Source: Streptomyces sp. SirexAA-E
GTDB taxonomy: Bacteria; Actinomycetota; Actinomycetes; Streptomycetales; Streptomycetaceae
Assembly: GCF_000177195.2 (NCBI RefSeq)
Contig: NC_015953.1
Coordinates: 5,766,001 to 5,830,000 of the forward strand
DNA: 64,000 nucleotides
Reading direction: 5' to 3'
In this document: positions 24,574 to 38,000 of the stretch, piece after piece
Layout: each line of letters begins with the position of its first letter
How positions within the stretch are numbered: the first letter of the stretch is position 1
The notes under the pieces: generated by a model
Seen by the model: the letters and a program-made list of their open reading frames with translations, nothing else
Databases searched by the model: none
What the model was told of the DNA's origin: nothing
Translations under genes and position numbers: made by a program

Positions 24574-24604
24574 CTTCCAGCAGAGGACGACGAGGGAGGT
24601 ACAC

Positions 24605-24973
24605 ATGAGCACGGGCAAATTCATCGCGGATCCCGGCCGTATACGCCGCGGCGGCGAGATGATGGAGGCGCTGCCGGAGAGGACGAAGAAGATCGCCGAC
24701 GACTTCATCTCCGACATGCAGAACTACCGGGGCTGGGCCGGTTACAACGACGACTTCGCCCTTGAGGTGCTGCCCAAGTACGACGCGACCAACGAGTCCT
24801 GCCTGGAGTTGATCAGGACCGTGGGCACCGCGCTCGCGGACCTCCGGCAGGCGGTCTGGGCCAACGGGCAGCACATCGAGGGTGTGTCGGCCTACGCCAA
24901 CGAGCAGATCGGGCGCCAGATGTCGAGCCTCGACGGGCCGGGCGGGGACTCCGCCGGGGGCGGCAGGCACTAA
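24605..24973 (+). CDS. WXG100-like protein, partner of the giant protein
   Basis: The 122-residue helical product starts MSTGKFIADPGRIRRGGEMM. It has a turn with GWAGYNDDF in place of a strict WXG, a second helix, YANEQIG near the C-terminus and a Gly-rich tail. GAGGGAGG precedes ATG 24605. Its TAA (24971-24973) is followed directly by the GTG of the giant gene. ESX toxins usually use a WXG100 partner encoded just upstream, so this is the likely export partner of the giant protein. Confidence 0.8.
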   Translation: MSTGKFIADPGRIRRGGEMMEALPERTKKIADDFISDMQNYRGWAGYNDDFALEVLPKYDATNESCLELIRTVGTALADLRQAVWANGQHIEGVSAYANEQIGRQMSSLDGPGGDSAGGGRH

Positions 24974-26010
24974 GTGGAGGAGATCGACTTTCCGCCGGAC
25001 GTCCGGACGATGCTCTGGATCCTGCTGGGCGAAATGCCCCTGCAGGCCAGGGAGAATCTGGCATGGGAAAGTCGTCAGCTCTACCTCGCTCTCCAGAAGG
25101 GTCTGATCGACCTCCGCGCCGCCTCGCGGGAGACGATCCAGATGGTGGAGGACGCGTTGCCGCCGGAGGTGGCCAAGCCGTACATCGACAGCGTACGGAT
25201 GCTCACCGACATGCCCGGCGGCACCGACCCCATCCAGCAACTGCTGTACCAACTCGACGAACTCGCCAACGGCCAGGTCGACTACTCCCAGAAGATCCAG
25301 GGATCCAAGTGGGAGATCATCGCCGAGATCATCATGCTGCTCGCCGAACTGGCGCTGCTGGCAGCGCTGATGGCGTTCACCGGCGGCGCTTCGGTGTCGC
25401 AGATGTTCCTGGCGAGGGCCCGGAGCAAGCTGGCGATCCTGATGATCATCGACCGGCTGCTGCGGATGTCGCACATCGCGCCGACCCTCGGGGAGGCGAT
25501 CGAGGAGGCCATCCAGACCCTGGCGGTCCGGCTGGCGCAGATCGGTCTGAACACCGGCGGCCGCAAGCCCGGCGGCGTCGACTGGAAGGACGTCGGGGTC
25601 GCCGCGGCGTTCGGCGCGCTCACCGCCGGTTTCATGGAGATCTTCGACAAGTTCCTGAAACCGATCAGCAACTACTTCAAGAACGTCCTCGGGGACGTCT
25701 TCGACAAGTTCCGCATCAACCCGAACAGCCTGCTGTTCAAGGGGCTGGTGAACGGTCCGCCGACCGTTGTCACCACCTTCGTCGTCGGGGGCGCCGCCGA
25801 GAGCACCGCCGAGGTCATCATCAACGGGGCCTTCTACGACAAGTGGGAGTTCAAGTGGGAGACCTTCGTCGGGTCCGGCACCAGCACCCTGTTCGACGTG
25901 GGTGCGGGAATGGCCATCGGCGCCGGGGCCTTCACGATCTACAACAACTACTTCAACAACAAGAACCAGTTCACGGACCTCAACGACCTGCCCGGCCCTG
26001 ACAGCCCGCT
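24974..26010 (+). other. Giant protein: N-terminal helical export domain
   Basis: Residues 1 to about 346 are helical with no Sec signal. They include a hydrophobic stretch (about 113-135, WEIIAEIIMLLAELALLAAL) and later Gly/Ala-rich helices (GVAAAFGALTAGFMEIFDKF). The FPPDVRTMLWILLGE start resembles the WXG100-like N-terminal domains of actinobacterial polymorphic toxins. It is probably the part recognised with the 24605 partner. Confidence 0.6.
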
Positions 26011-29000
26011 GGGCGGCGGCGACTCGGGGTCCTCGGGCTCCGAGAAGTCCGGCGTGGGCTCCGCGGGCGGCCCGGACGCCAAGGGCCCGTCGACGGTCAA
26101 GAGCAATCCGTTCACCCCCGGACCCGCGACCCCGCTCCCGAACACCGTCTCGACCGATCTCCCGAGCGGGACGGGCAGCGGTATCGACGTCCTGCCTCCG
26201 CCGCTGTACACGCCCCCGCCGTCGAGCACGCCCCCGTCCACGCTGAACACGCTGCCGACCGGCGGCTCCGACGCGCTGTCCGGGCCGTTCGACCTCTCGT
26301 CGAGGACAGCGGGCGGCACGGGCGGTGTCAGCGGCACGGGGATCGTCAACGGCACGAACGGCTTCGACGCCACGAGCGGGTCGCAGGTGCCGTATCTGCC
26401 GCCGCCCACGTCGTCGCCGGTCTCCGGATCCACCTCCTCGCCCTCCACGCTCCCGTCCTCGTCCTCGTCCGACACGACGCCGCTGCCTTCCGGGCGTACC
26501 TCGGGGCGCACGTCGGTGCCGTCGTCCGGACCCGACGCCGACCTCACACTGCCCGAGCTGTCGCCGGACCTCGTGCCCGATCCGACGCCGGACCTCGTGC
26601 CCGATCCGACGCCGGACCTCACGCCCGGCGCCACCTCGGACGTGCCGGGGTCGACGAGTGACCTCCCGCAAGGACTCACGACGCCGAAGGGTTCCCCCGC
26701 CGCACCGGGCCCGAGCACCACGGTCGGTACGAACGGTTCGGACCTGGCCGCCGACCTGGACGACGCGTGGACCGGCCAGGACGGGACCCGGGACGTCGTT
26801 GACGGCACCTCCGGACAGGATCTGCCCGGAGGCGGAACGCCCGCCCGGAACACGGGCGTTCAGCAGAGCACGGAGGACGGCACACACCAGCGGGGGAACG
26901 AAGCCCTGCCGGATCCCGACGCCGAATCCGGCACCGTCGCTCCGCCGACCCCCGTGAGTACGTCGGCCGGCCCGAACGCGACGGCGCCCGCACCCGGGAC
27001 GCAGGGCACGCCGCCCGGTTCCCCGCAGGGCACGTCCCCTACCGGGAACCAGTCCCCGTCCTCGTCCCGGACCGACCTGACCGACGGGAACGGCACGACC
27101 GACCGGCCGGATCAGCAGACGGACCAGGACGGTCAGGAGGAGCTGTCCGACGACGCGGACCCGTCGCTCGCCCCGCCGCCCGTCACGGACCCGGCCGGGC
27201 CCGACGGCGTACCGGCGCCGGCGGCTCCGTCGGCGGGGCCGCGTACGTCCGTGGACGCCCCGCACCTGGACGCGACGCCCGCGCCCCCGCAGCCGTCCCG
27301 CGCGGACCCGGCCGGCGGCCCGGCCACGGTGGGCGGCGACATCTCGTCCACCGGTGACGCCACCGGCGACCGCACCGGCGACGCCACCGACGCGGGCACC
27401 GGCACCGACGCGGGCACCGACACCGCTGTGGACGTGCGCACCGGGCAGGCGTCCGAGCCCGCCGTGCCCGTCGCCGACCCGGTGCGGCCCGAGCAGTGGC
27501 GGACCGGGCGCCACGACGCACCGGCGGTGCCCGTGCGGACCGAGCAGCTCGACCCGGCCCCGGAACCCGGCCCGCACCCCGGCGAGACTCTCGTGCGCGC
27601 GTGGGTGCAGCGGATCCAGGCCGACGACGGCCGCTGGATCAGCAATCTCTCCCTCCACCTGCCGGTCCGGGCCGGGGAGGGCTTCGCCGCAGGCGACCTC
27701 GCCGTGTTCGAGAAGCGGATTCAAACGCTCCTCGACACCCGCCTGAACAACGGTCTGCTGCTGCCGCGTTCGGGTGACCAGCTTCATGTGGACCTCACGC
27801 TCACGCCGGCCCCCGGTCACTCCGAGGCCGTCGAGCTGAGCAGGGCCTCCCGGCCGGGCGACGTCGACCAGCTGAACTGGCGGCTCCACACGGCCGACCC
27901 CGCCGCCTCCCCGGAGGAGACGGCGACGCGGCAGGTGCGGGACGACGCCGCGGTGCTCCACACGCTGCTGAACTACGCGGGCGTGCCCGACCGGGGCCCG
28001 GCCGCCGACGCGCTGTTCCGCCGGCTGGTGCGGCCGAACGACGGCGACGGCACGACGGCCGACCCGTCGCCCGCCGTGCCACTGAGCTACCTGGGGACCG
28101 TCGAGGACGTCATCGCCACCAATGCCGTCGTCCTCGACCACCCGCTGACCGCGCGTGGCACGCGGCCCCCGAGCGGTGTCGACGACCCGGCCCGCGCGCT
28201 GCGGATGCCGACGACCGGCCCGACGGACCACACCGACACCGCCCCGATCGCACCGGCAGCCCCTGTCCGGACCACCTCGACCACCGCCACCGCGTCCGTG
28301 ACGGGCGCGGACGAAGGGCGGTCGGACACCGACGCGCCGCCGGTCACACCCGCCACGGCCACGGCGCCGGCCGTCGACGGGCTCACCACGCCCCCCGGCG
28401 ACGGTCTCCGCACGGACCGGGGGAAGGGCAAGGGGCCCCTCGTCGACACGGTCCCGGTCGACATCGACGACGCCTTCGCGAGCCGCGCCGTCGACGAGGC
28501 CCGCACAGAGCGCGACGACGCCCTCCTCGCCTTCGACCAGGCCGTCCGGACGGCGAACACGCTCACCCAGCGGGTCGAGAGCGGCCGGGGAGGCACCGAC
28601 GACGCCGCGAGGCTCGGCGACGCGTGGCGGGACGTCGAGCGGACGCAGCGGCGACTCGACGAGGCCGTGGACCGACTGCGCGACCTCGGCGCGGACGCGG
28701 CCGTCGACGCCCGGGTGGCGTCCGTCGTCCCGCGTGTCCGCCGTACGGACGACGAACGGCGGCGCACCGCCGCCCTGGTCACCGCCGACGACCTGCCCGG
28801 CGACCCGCCGCGGCTCGCGCCCGACGAGACCGTCGCCTCGGCCGAGCTGACCGCCGCAGGCATCACCCTGGGTGAAGGCCCCGCACTCCAGGCCGCCCTC
28901 AACGGCTCCGTGCGGGTCGCCGACAGCGGACTCGACCCCGTCGACCACGTCCGGCTGCTGATGCACCGGCCCGGACCCTGGACCGAGGCGCTCGACGGCA

Positions 29001-32000
29001 TCGCGGCACGCGCCGCCCGCCGTACCTGGCGCACCGCCTACGAGGACTTCGCGCTCGCGACGGACCAGGCCTCCGGCGCCCCGGCCGGCACCTCCGCCGA
29101 ACAGGGCACCATCCACACCTTCCCCGGCCGAGCACCCGACACCGAGCCGCCCGCCGCCCCGCCGGCGGACGGCACCGTCCGGGGCGACGCGGAGGCCCCC
29201 GCGTCCCGGACCGCCCAGACCGTCGGGACGCCGCCCGTCGCACCGGTCTCCGACGACGCGAAGCTGGCCGTGGGCCGCCGGTTCAGCGCGCTCATGCGGG
29301 GCCTGGGCCATCAAGTGGTCCTCGCCGGCGGGACCCGGGGCAGGGTGCTGTTCGAGAACCCGCGCCCCCTCGGCAGCCTGGAGTTCACCCTCCCCGGCGA
29401 CGTCGCCCGGTACGCCGACGCCGTCAACGAGGCCATCGCCCAGCAGTTCCCCGGAGTGCACCGGCACGCCCTCCGCGTGAGCGCGGACGGACGCACACTG
29501 TCCGGTGTGGTGCGCGGCGCGGAGATCGTCGTCACCGCCGCCCCGCACGCCTCCACCGCCCCCACCACCGAGACCGACGGTTTCCTGGTCCCCGACGTCA
29601 CCGAGTCGCTGGCCGACACCGCCTACACGCTGGCCCTGGCCACCGACGAGCGGCAGCGCGCCCGGGACCTCTTCGACCTGCTGTGGGCGCTGTCGTACGC
29701 CCCGGCCGACGACGCGCTCCCGGCCACCGCCCCCCGGACCCTGCGCGGCGACGCCTACCGTGCCGCGCGAGCGGCCGGGCTCGCGCCCGACCTGACCGTC
29801 CGGCTCAGCGAACTGCTGGACGGGGTGGCCCGGAACCCCGAGGCCCGCTCGGCGATGGAGCGGACGTGGCTGTCCCTGGGCGCGGTAGCGGCCGACGTGC
29901 GGTGGCTGAACGACGAACTCACCACGTTCGCGGACGCGTTGCGTGCCACCGACGCGGTGGCCTCGGACCCGGTCCGGCGGCTGGCGGCACGGCTGGCGGA
30001 TCTGCCGAAGGACAGCCGTGACCAGGAGCTGGCCGCGCTGTCACCCGGCGAACGCGAGCGGCTGGCCTCTGATCCGGACCTCGTCGACGCGCTGCGGACC
30101 ACGCTGTCCGCGCCGGACTTCGCACACACGGCGGCGCAGCTGATGGTGCAGGTGCCGCCCGGGGTGGACCAGCCCGTGTCGGCACGGCGGGAGGTGCGCG
30201 GACAGATCGCGCGCATGCTGCGCGATCCGGACGTCACGGCCAAGCTGCTCCGGGACGGCGCGCGCGTGATCGTGGTGCCCCGGAGCGAGGCGATGACCTC
30301 CCTGGACCCGTTCCGCGACCTGGCCGGCCGGAGCAGCCAGGACGGCCGGTCGTGGGACACGGTGCGCGGCGTCGGCCGGCGTACGGCGGGGGTGACGGAG
30401 GAGAACCTCCTCGGCGAGTCCACCTCCGTCCCGGGCGCCGAACCCTCCTACGCGGACGGGTACTCCACGACCCTGCACGAGTTCGCCCACACGATCCACC
30501 AGTACGGGCTGAGCGAGGAGCAGCAGCAGCTCGTCCACGACGTGTTCCAGGAGACCAAGGAGGAGTACGGGGCGCTGTGGCCCGACGGATGGCTGCACGG
30601 CATGGACGGCGAAGGCCGCCGCACGGGAGCCAACTACTCCAGCCGGGACGAGCTGGAGTTCTTCGCCCAGCTCACCAACGTCTACTTCCGGGCGAACCGG
30701 GGCACGGACGCGTACACCGGGCTGAGGCGCCAGAACGGCGGCCCCGACTGGGTCCGGAGACACTACCCGGCGCTCTTCCCGCTGATGCGGCGGCTGTACG
30801 GCGACGCCCCGGACACGGACCGGGTGCCGGTCAACCCGGTCGCGGCCACCCAGCAGCAGAACGAGATCTACGAGGGCTTCCGGGCGCTGTGGGACCAGGC
30901 GGAGGGCGTGCACGTGGCGCAGCCCCACGCCCCGGCCCCCACGCCCGCGCCCGGAATCCGTCCGGCCGACCCGGTCCTCCCGGCCGAGGGCAGCACGGAC
31001 GCCCCCGCGCCGCCGCCCGGCACGGACGGTATGACGCCGGCGAAGTGGTACGAGCTGTCCGCCGCCCTCACCCAGGTCTTCGGTCCGGACGCCGCCGCGA
31101 ACCCCGCCTTCACGCAGACGGTGAACTCGCTCGCGGCGCTGGACGCGGCGCGCAGGGGCGACCGGCGCTTCGGCGCCGGGCCGATCGATCTGTGGGGCAT
31201 CACCGGGCGCGTACTGCATCTGGGCCCCTCGGTTCCGGTGACTCCCGATCTCGTCTACCAGGCCCTGTCGGTCGCCGGCAGCGCGGCGCGTCGTCACCGC
31301 GCCCGGAGCCTGGCGGCCGTGGCCGCCTACCAGCTGGAGCGATCGGGAGCGCTGGCGGCCTCCACGGTCCTGACCGGTCCCGGCGGCCACGCCCAGGGGC
31401 GTAACCTGACGGGGCGTCAGGGGCTGGGGCTGCTGCTGGACAGGACGGGCGTCCAGGACGAGCAGGGCGTGGTCAGGCCGGGGCCGCTGCCGTGGGGAGA
31501 CCAGGCCCACGCGGTGGTGGCGCAGCGCGCCCCCTCGGGCCGGATCCTCGTGGACGACGGCCGCGGGACCCCGGTGGAGGTCGACGAGCAGGAATTCGTC
31601 GAGCTGGTGGCGCACGACCCCGGCCGGCCCGCGGGGGTCCCGGTGGTGCTGCTGGTGGAGGACGCCGGCGAGTCGCTGGCGCGGCGGCTCGCGGACCGGA
31701 TCGACGGGCGGGTGTGGTACACCGACGGCACCTTCCGGTTGCAGCCGGCGGCGCAGGGGAGCAGCTGGCGGTACGCCGCCCTGGAGAACCCCGAGCCGGG
31801 GCGGGTGCCCGTGGGGACCTGGCTTCCCGCCGACCCCGGACTGGTGCCGGACGACCCCGACGCCTTCGTGACCCTCGCCGACGGGACGCGGGTCGCCGAG
31901 GACGACCTGGAGTCGTACGCCCTGACGACCGCCGACGGACAGGAGCTGACCGGGCGGGCCTTCCTGGACCCGCAGGACATGGCGATGCGGGAGCAGGGCC

Positions 32001-35000
32001 TGCGCCCGATATCCGCGGTCCAGTACTACACCGACCTGTACGAGGGGCTGCCCGGGGTCGACAGCGACCGGGAGAGCGGACTGCGGCCGCTGCCCAGGCC
32101 GCTGGCGGACTCGTACATCTTCGTGGGGCACGGCCGCACGGGGATGAAGGCCGTCCCGGTGCGCAGCACGGGCCGCGGACACATGCTGGGCGACAAGGAG
32201 TTCGGCAGGCTCCTCGCCCGGCGCAAGAGCCTGCAGCGGATGCGACCGGACAAGCCGGTCTGGGCGCTGTGGTGCGAGCTCGGCCAGGTGCGGACCGGGA
32301 AGGACCGGCTGGAGTCCCCGCCCCCGGCCCAGTCGGCGGCGAACATGTCCGACCGTACGGTGTTCACCGCGGAGGCGACCCAGGGATGGAGCGCGGCGGA
32401 GGGCAACTGGCCGCCGCGGCTCATCAAGTTCGACGACCCGGACCGGCCCGTCTTCCGGTACCGGGAGTTCCGCCCGGAGCCCGGCGCCACCACCCTCACC
32501 TCCCTCGCCGACCTGGCGGGCCTGCCCGCGGACGCGGAGCGCAGGACGACCCGGGTGCTGCGGTGGGTGCGGGCGGTGCGCGAGACCCACGGCGTGGACA
32601 TCGACACCGACCCCGGCCGGACCGCTGAGTTCCACAACCTGATCCGCGGCTTCGGCGCGCTGGAACGGCTCCGGACCGACACCCCGCAGAACCCGGACAC
32701 CGGGCCGCTGACCTGGCGGTCGCTGGAGCACATCGTCGGCACCTACGCCCAGGGGCGCGGCTGGGACCGCTCGCTGACCGCGAACGCGCTGGAGCACGTG
32801 CTGTACCAGGCGCAGGTGGGCGGCCTGTCGCCGCAGTCCGTGATCGCCGCGGCCCCCGCCGCCCCCGCCGCGCCGCCGGTGGCACCGCAGACCGAGGTGG
32901 CCGCGCCCGGCGAGCTGTCGGAGTACATGCGTTCCCACGGCGCCCAGCACGACGGACACATCGGCCTCGTCATCCACGAGCCGACGCCTGACCCCGTCCT
33001 GGAGGGGCTGCACCGGCAGATCATCCGCGCCCTCGGGGTCGACCCGGCCGGCGTGGAGGGCCAGGAGCTGCGGACCCGGCTCCGCGACGTGCTGAGCGCG
33101 GAGGAGGTCGAGCTGAACCGGCCGTACCTGCGCAGCCGGCAGGGGCACCGGATCACCCTCCGGCACGGCGGCCGCGACCGGTCGGTGGACGTACGGCTCG
33201 CCTACGCCGATCCCCGGAAGTCCCCGAAGTACGGCCGGAACACCGGCGAGCGCCCTCCGACGCTGCCCGACATGCAGGTGGAGCTCCGGGCCGCGGGCGG
33301 CCAGTCGTCCTCGCACGCGGAGAGCTCGGGAAACCTGCGCACCGGCTCGGTGCCGTGGAGCGCGATCTTCCCGGACTACGGCGCCGGGGTGCTGCGCTGG
33401 GGCGACGCCACCGTCAGCCTGTCCGCGACGCACAACCAGCTGGCCCAGTCCATCACCGTCGGCGAGACGTTCCAGGTCACCAGCAAGCAGCAGGCCGAGG
33501 AACCCGCGCACCCGATGGACGTCGACGGGCGGTGGCAGGTCCAGGTGGACACCCCCCGCGAGGCCGCGACGACCAACTGGCAGCCCGAGCAGTCGCACGG
33601 CGCCCTCACGATCTGGTTCCACGAGCACCTCGCCTTCGACGGCGCCGACGCCACCGACCTCCCGGAACCCGGAGACGTCGACGATCTCCCGTTGTGGGGC
33701 GGCGACAGCGTCGCCGAACCGCGCCGACTGCTGACCGAAGTCCTCCAGGACCAGAACTTCGCCTCCCTACGTGGTCTCGACGAGAACTCGGAGACGGCGC
33801 TGGAGAACTTCCTGTCCCAGCGGATGCTCCAGGGCACCCCGCACCTGCAACGCTCCGGCGGGGTCTTCTCGCCGACGCTGCTGGACGAGGACGGCAACGC
33901 GATCGGCATGCTCGAACTCACCGCCGTGATCGAGCCGGGACGGCCGATGCGCAAGAGCGCCGACGGCAAGTCCACCCTGGAGACGTGGTTCTCGCACACG
34001 TCGAGCGTGGACCGGTCGGCGAAGCTGACCAGCGGCCTGGGGATCGAGGCCTCGGGCGGGCCGTCGTTCACCACCGACCACGCGGAGGGACATCCGAGCG
34101 CCGCGTCGTCGTTCGGCGGCAACCTCATGGGCAAGGTAGGCGCCAACTGGCAGTTGAACGACCAGCTGAACGGCGTCAGCAGCGCGACGCTGATGCACGG
34201 ACTGCGTACCAAGACCAGCCACCTGCTCACCTCCGGCCGGGTCACCTACACCGTGACGCTGCACCGGGCCGGCGGCGGCCAGGTCAGCAGTACGTTCGGG
34301 CCGTGGGAGGACGGTCTGCGGCTGCGCATCGCCCGGCGCGCGGCGATGGCGGGGCACCGGCCCGGCCCCGAGGAGGTGCGCGAGCTCCCCGAGCACCTGG
34401 AGAACCTGGAGAGCATCGGGTACACCGAGACGCCCCTCAAGATCGACGGAGCGGACCCGCTGTTCACGCGGGCGGAGGCGTGGCTGCGCCGGGAGGGGTT
34501 CCTGCCGCCCGACAACCCCCGGCGGCGGTCGCTGCCGTTCCGCCTGGACGAGCCGCTGGTCGTGGCCCAGCTGGAGAACCTGCGGCGGCTGCGGCAGATG
34601 CGTTCGACGTTCGGTCTCGCCGCGTCGGCGGCGGACGGAGTGGACGGCGGCGAGCCGGTCTGGTTCGACCGGCCGAACGCCGTCTCGGGCACCCGCCGGG
34701 TGCAGCTGCGCTTCTCCGTCACGCGGGACACCGCGCGCCCCTCGGTCCACACGCGCAGGCTGCCCGACATCCTCCAGGTCGGCTTCAGCTCGTACGAGGC
34801 CGGCGGCGGGCGGCGGTCGGGGACGGCGCTGAGCGGCTCCCTGGGCGGTGGCGGAGGCTTCAACGCCCCCCTCGCGGACGGCGCCTGGGGACTGAACATG
34901 AGCCCGGACTACCTGGCCACCCGGCAGATGACGGACGCCGGGAACACCGGTGACTCGGTCGGCTTCGACCAGTTCACCATGACGACCCAGAACGGCAGCG

Positions 35001-38000
35001 AACTCTTCGAGGTGCCCGCCAGGCTCGGCCTGGACCTGTACGAGGGGCCCGGGGACGACCCGCGCATCCACTTCGCCGACGGCGCGGGAACGGACGGCGA
35101 CGGCGCCACGGACGGGACGGCGCTGCTGCCTCTGGGCGCCACACCGCACACCGTGCCCGGCGACGTCACGCTGCTGGTGCCGCACTACCGCACCCACGAG
35201 CCCGTCAGGAACCCCGCCCCCGCCGTGCCCCGGCCCGGACACGTGATCCGTGAACCGGTCACCGACGGCGGGCCGACGGACGACCAGCGGCGCCTGAACC
35301 TGGTCGACGCCCAAGGCAATCCGCTGCCGGGCCTGACCAGGCTGCCCGAAGGCGCGCTCGTGGACACCTTCCGCGGCACCGCGGCACTGACGCAGGCACT
35401 GGGCCAGATCGTCGCGGGGACCTACCCGGGCCACCCGGAGCAGGGCCCGGTCGGCCGGGCGGTACGGCGCGCGTCCGTGACGCTGACCGGGCTGGCCACG
35501 GAGACCGCCAGGCGCGGATCCGCGGTGAAGGAGTCGCTTCCCGAAGGCCTGACCGGTGCGGTCAACCGCGTCGGGTCGGCCGTCAACTGGGCCGCGACCC
35601 CGGTGACCTGGGCGGCCAAGACATCCGCCGGCGGAGTGGCGGCGACCTACAAGTGGACGTCGGTCGCCGTGGCGGGCGCGTCCCTCAACGACCAGGGCAC
35701 CCTCGCCACAGAGGCGCGGCACGACGCGATCCGCCCCGCCCAGCTCATCTCCCGGGCCGCGCAGATCCTGGGCGGCGTGTACGTGGTGGAGGGGCTGACG
35801 CTGCCGGGCATGGTGGCGGACCAGGTCATGATGCTGGAGGTCAGCGGCTACCTGACCAACCCCCGCAACCTGGGTTCCGAGTCGCTCTACTCGGAGCAGG
35901 ACGTACTGTCCGGCGACACCGCGGGCCGACAGCGCGGCGTCGGCGTCACCCACCAGGGCAACTTCCAGATCACCGCGTTGCAGGCGGCTCCCACCCCGCC
36001 CGACCTCCTGATCCACCAGGCCAACCCCGGGGGCCGCTACTCCCAGTCCCGCCGCTCCGACGACATCAGCACGGTCAACACCGTGACCAAGGCCACCCAC
36101 GCCACGGAGCATTCGGGCGGCAAGCTGTGGATCGGCAGCGACCTGACCCTGCTGGTGACCGTCAAGTGGGGTGTGCGCAACGTCGCAGGGAACACCGTCG
36201 GCCTGGGCGCCTACGCCCCGGTCACGGTCGCCGTCGACCTGCCCCGCGCCGTGACCTACCTGGCTCCCGCCCAGTCCCTGGCCCGCCTGGCCGCCTGGTT
36301 CCAGGGCATGCCGGGGGTCCCCGTCCTGACGCAGCCCCAGCCCACCGTGCCCCTTCCCGGCCGGTTCGTCCGCACCCGCCAGCTCGGCAAGGCCAGCGTC
36401 CTGACGGTCACCCAGCTCGACGACACGACGAACCGCCGGGAGCGCCGGGACCGGATGCACCAGGAGCTCACCACCCTGGTGGAGAACGAGGCCCCGGGCG
36501 TCACCCGGCCCGCACACGCCTCCTACGCCTCCGGTGTGGCGACCGAGATCACCCGCACCACCGAACCCGCGGCGCTGCGCGCCCTGCCCCGGCGCGGCCC
36601 CGGCGGCCACGTGCGCTTCCACTTCGTCCACGTCGCGTACGGCGGCGCGCGACTGGTCGAGGTGACCCTGAGCGCCGAGCCGATGATGCAGACGCCCGCC
36701 CTGCGCGGCGTACGCGGCCGTCCGGCGGACGCGGGAACCGCCATGGAGCAGGTCGACACGCACATCCCGCAGGGGAGGGTGACGTCCTCGGGCGTCACCA
36801 CGACCCGGCAGGGGACGGCCAACATCATCTCCCGCTATCCGCGCACCGCCGACGGCGGACACACGGACCGCGAAGGCCCCTCCATCGCGCTGGCCAGTAC
36901 CCGCGCCCGTACCGCGCGGTCCGAGGTGACGACGGAGGACCGCTTCTGGACGCGTTCGGGGAGCACCGCCGACTTCGACGTCGACTACCGCTACACCGCG
37001 TCGGTCCGCTCCGAGGCCGTGTGGCAGTGGCCGCCCAACATCCCCGGCGCGGTCTTCCAGAACGGGCTGCTGAACCTGTCCGGTCTCGAAGGGGCCATGG
37101 CGCAGAGGGTGCGCACCTGGATCGGGCGTCTGCTGCGGGGCCGGCCGGTCAGCCGGATCTCCGTACCCGCCGCGCTGGCACTGCGGTTCATGGGCTCCGA
37201 GTCCGCCCAACCACGGCCGCACGCGGGGCCGCGCCCTCCCGCGATGCACACGGCCGACCCGCTGCTGCTGTCACCGCGCGACGCCGCGGCCCGGGGCATC
37301 CTGCCCTTCCCGGACGGCGCGCGCCTGGAGCCGACCGGCCCGACCCCGGCGTACGACTCCAACGCCGTCCCGCAGCTCGTGCAGGCGCTGCGCGAGGTCG
37401 ATCCGCGCATGGCCACGTCCTGGGGCCTGCCCGCGAACGCCTCGGTGGAAGCCGCGGCCGTCCGGCTGGGCGAGTTGATCCAGGCCGGTGCGATCAGCCT
37501 CGACCCGAGCCGCACGGCGGCGGGCCTGACCACCACGATGCCCGGGAGCTGGCCGGTCCAGCGGCCCGACGCCGCGCCGTCCCTGCAGATTTCCCTGCAC
37601 CGTCCCCGGCCGGTCACGGAGACCGGCGACGTCGCCGTGGACCGGGTGCGCAGGCAGGTCCGCACCTCCTCGACCGCCTCCTCGGCCGCGAGTTCCTTCG
37701 TCCTGAACCAGCAGGGCACCTACAGCCTGACCGGCGGCAACTCCCACATGCTGGGACTGACGTTCCCCCTGGCCGCGCAGCAGCCGCACGCCAACTCCAC
37801 CGGCGGCAACGTGTCCGCCTCCTCGTTCTCCCGCCTGCGGATCGGCGCCACCAGCCAGCCCCAGGACCGGCACGGCACGCGCAGCTACGAGACGCTGGTC
37901 GACACGGTCATCACGGTGACCGGCCCCCAGGGCGTCCGCTACGTCACCGGAAGCTCCACCACCCGGCTGTGGGAACGAGACGTCCTCGGCTTCGGTGTCA

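Noticed and set aside
29260..29560. A nucleotidyltransferase-like domain in the giant protein
   Set aside because: FSALMRGLGHQVVLAGG and the strand after it recall such folds, but no catalytic GS...D pattern is visible.
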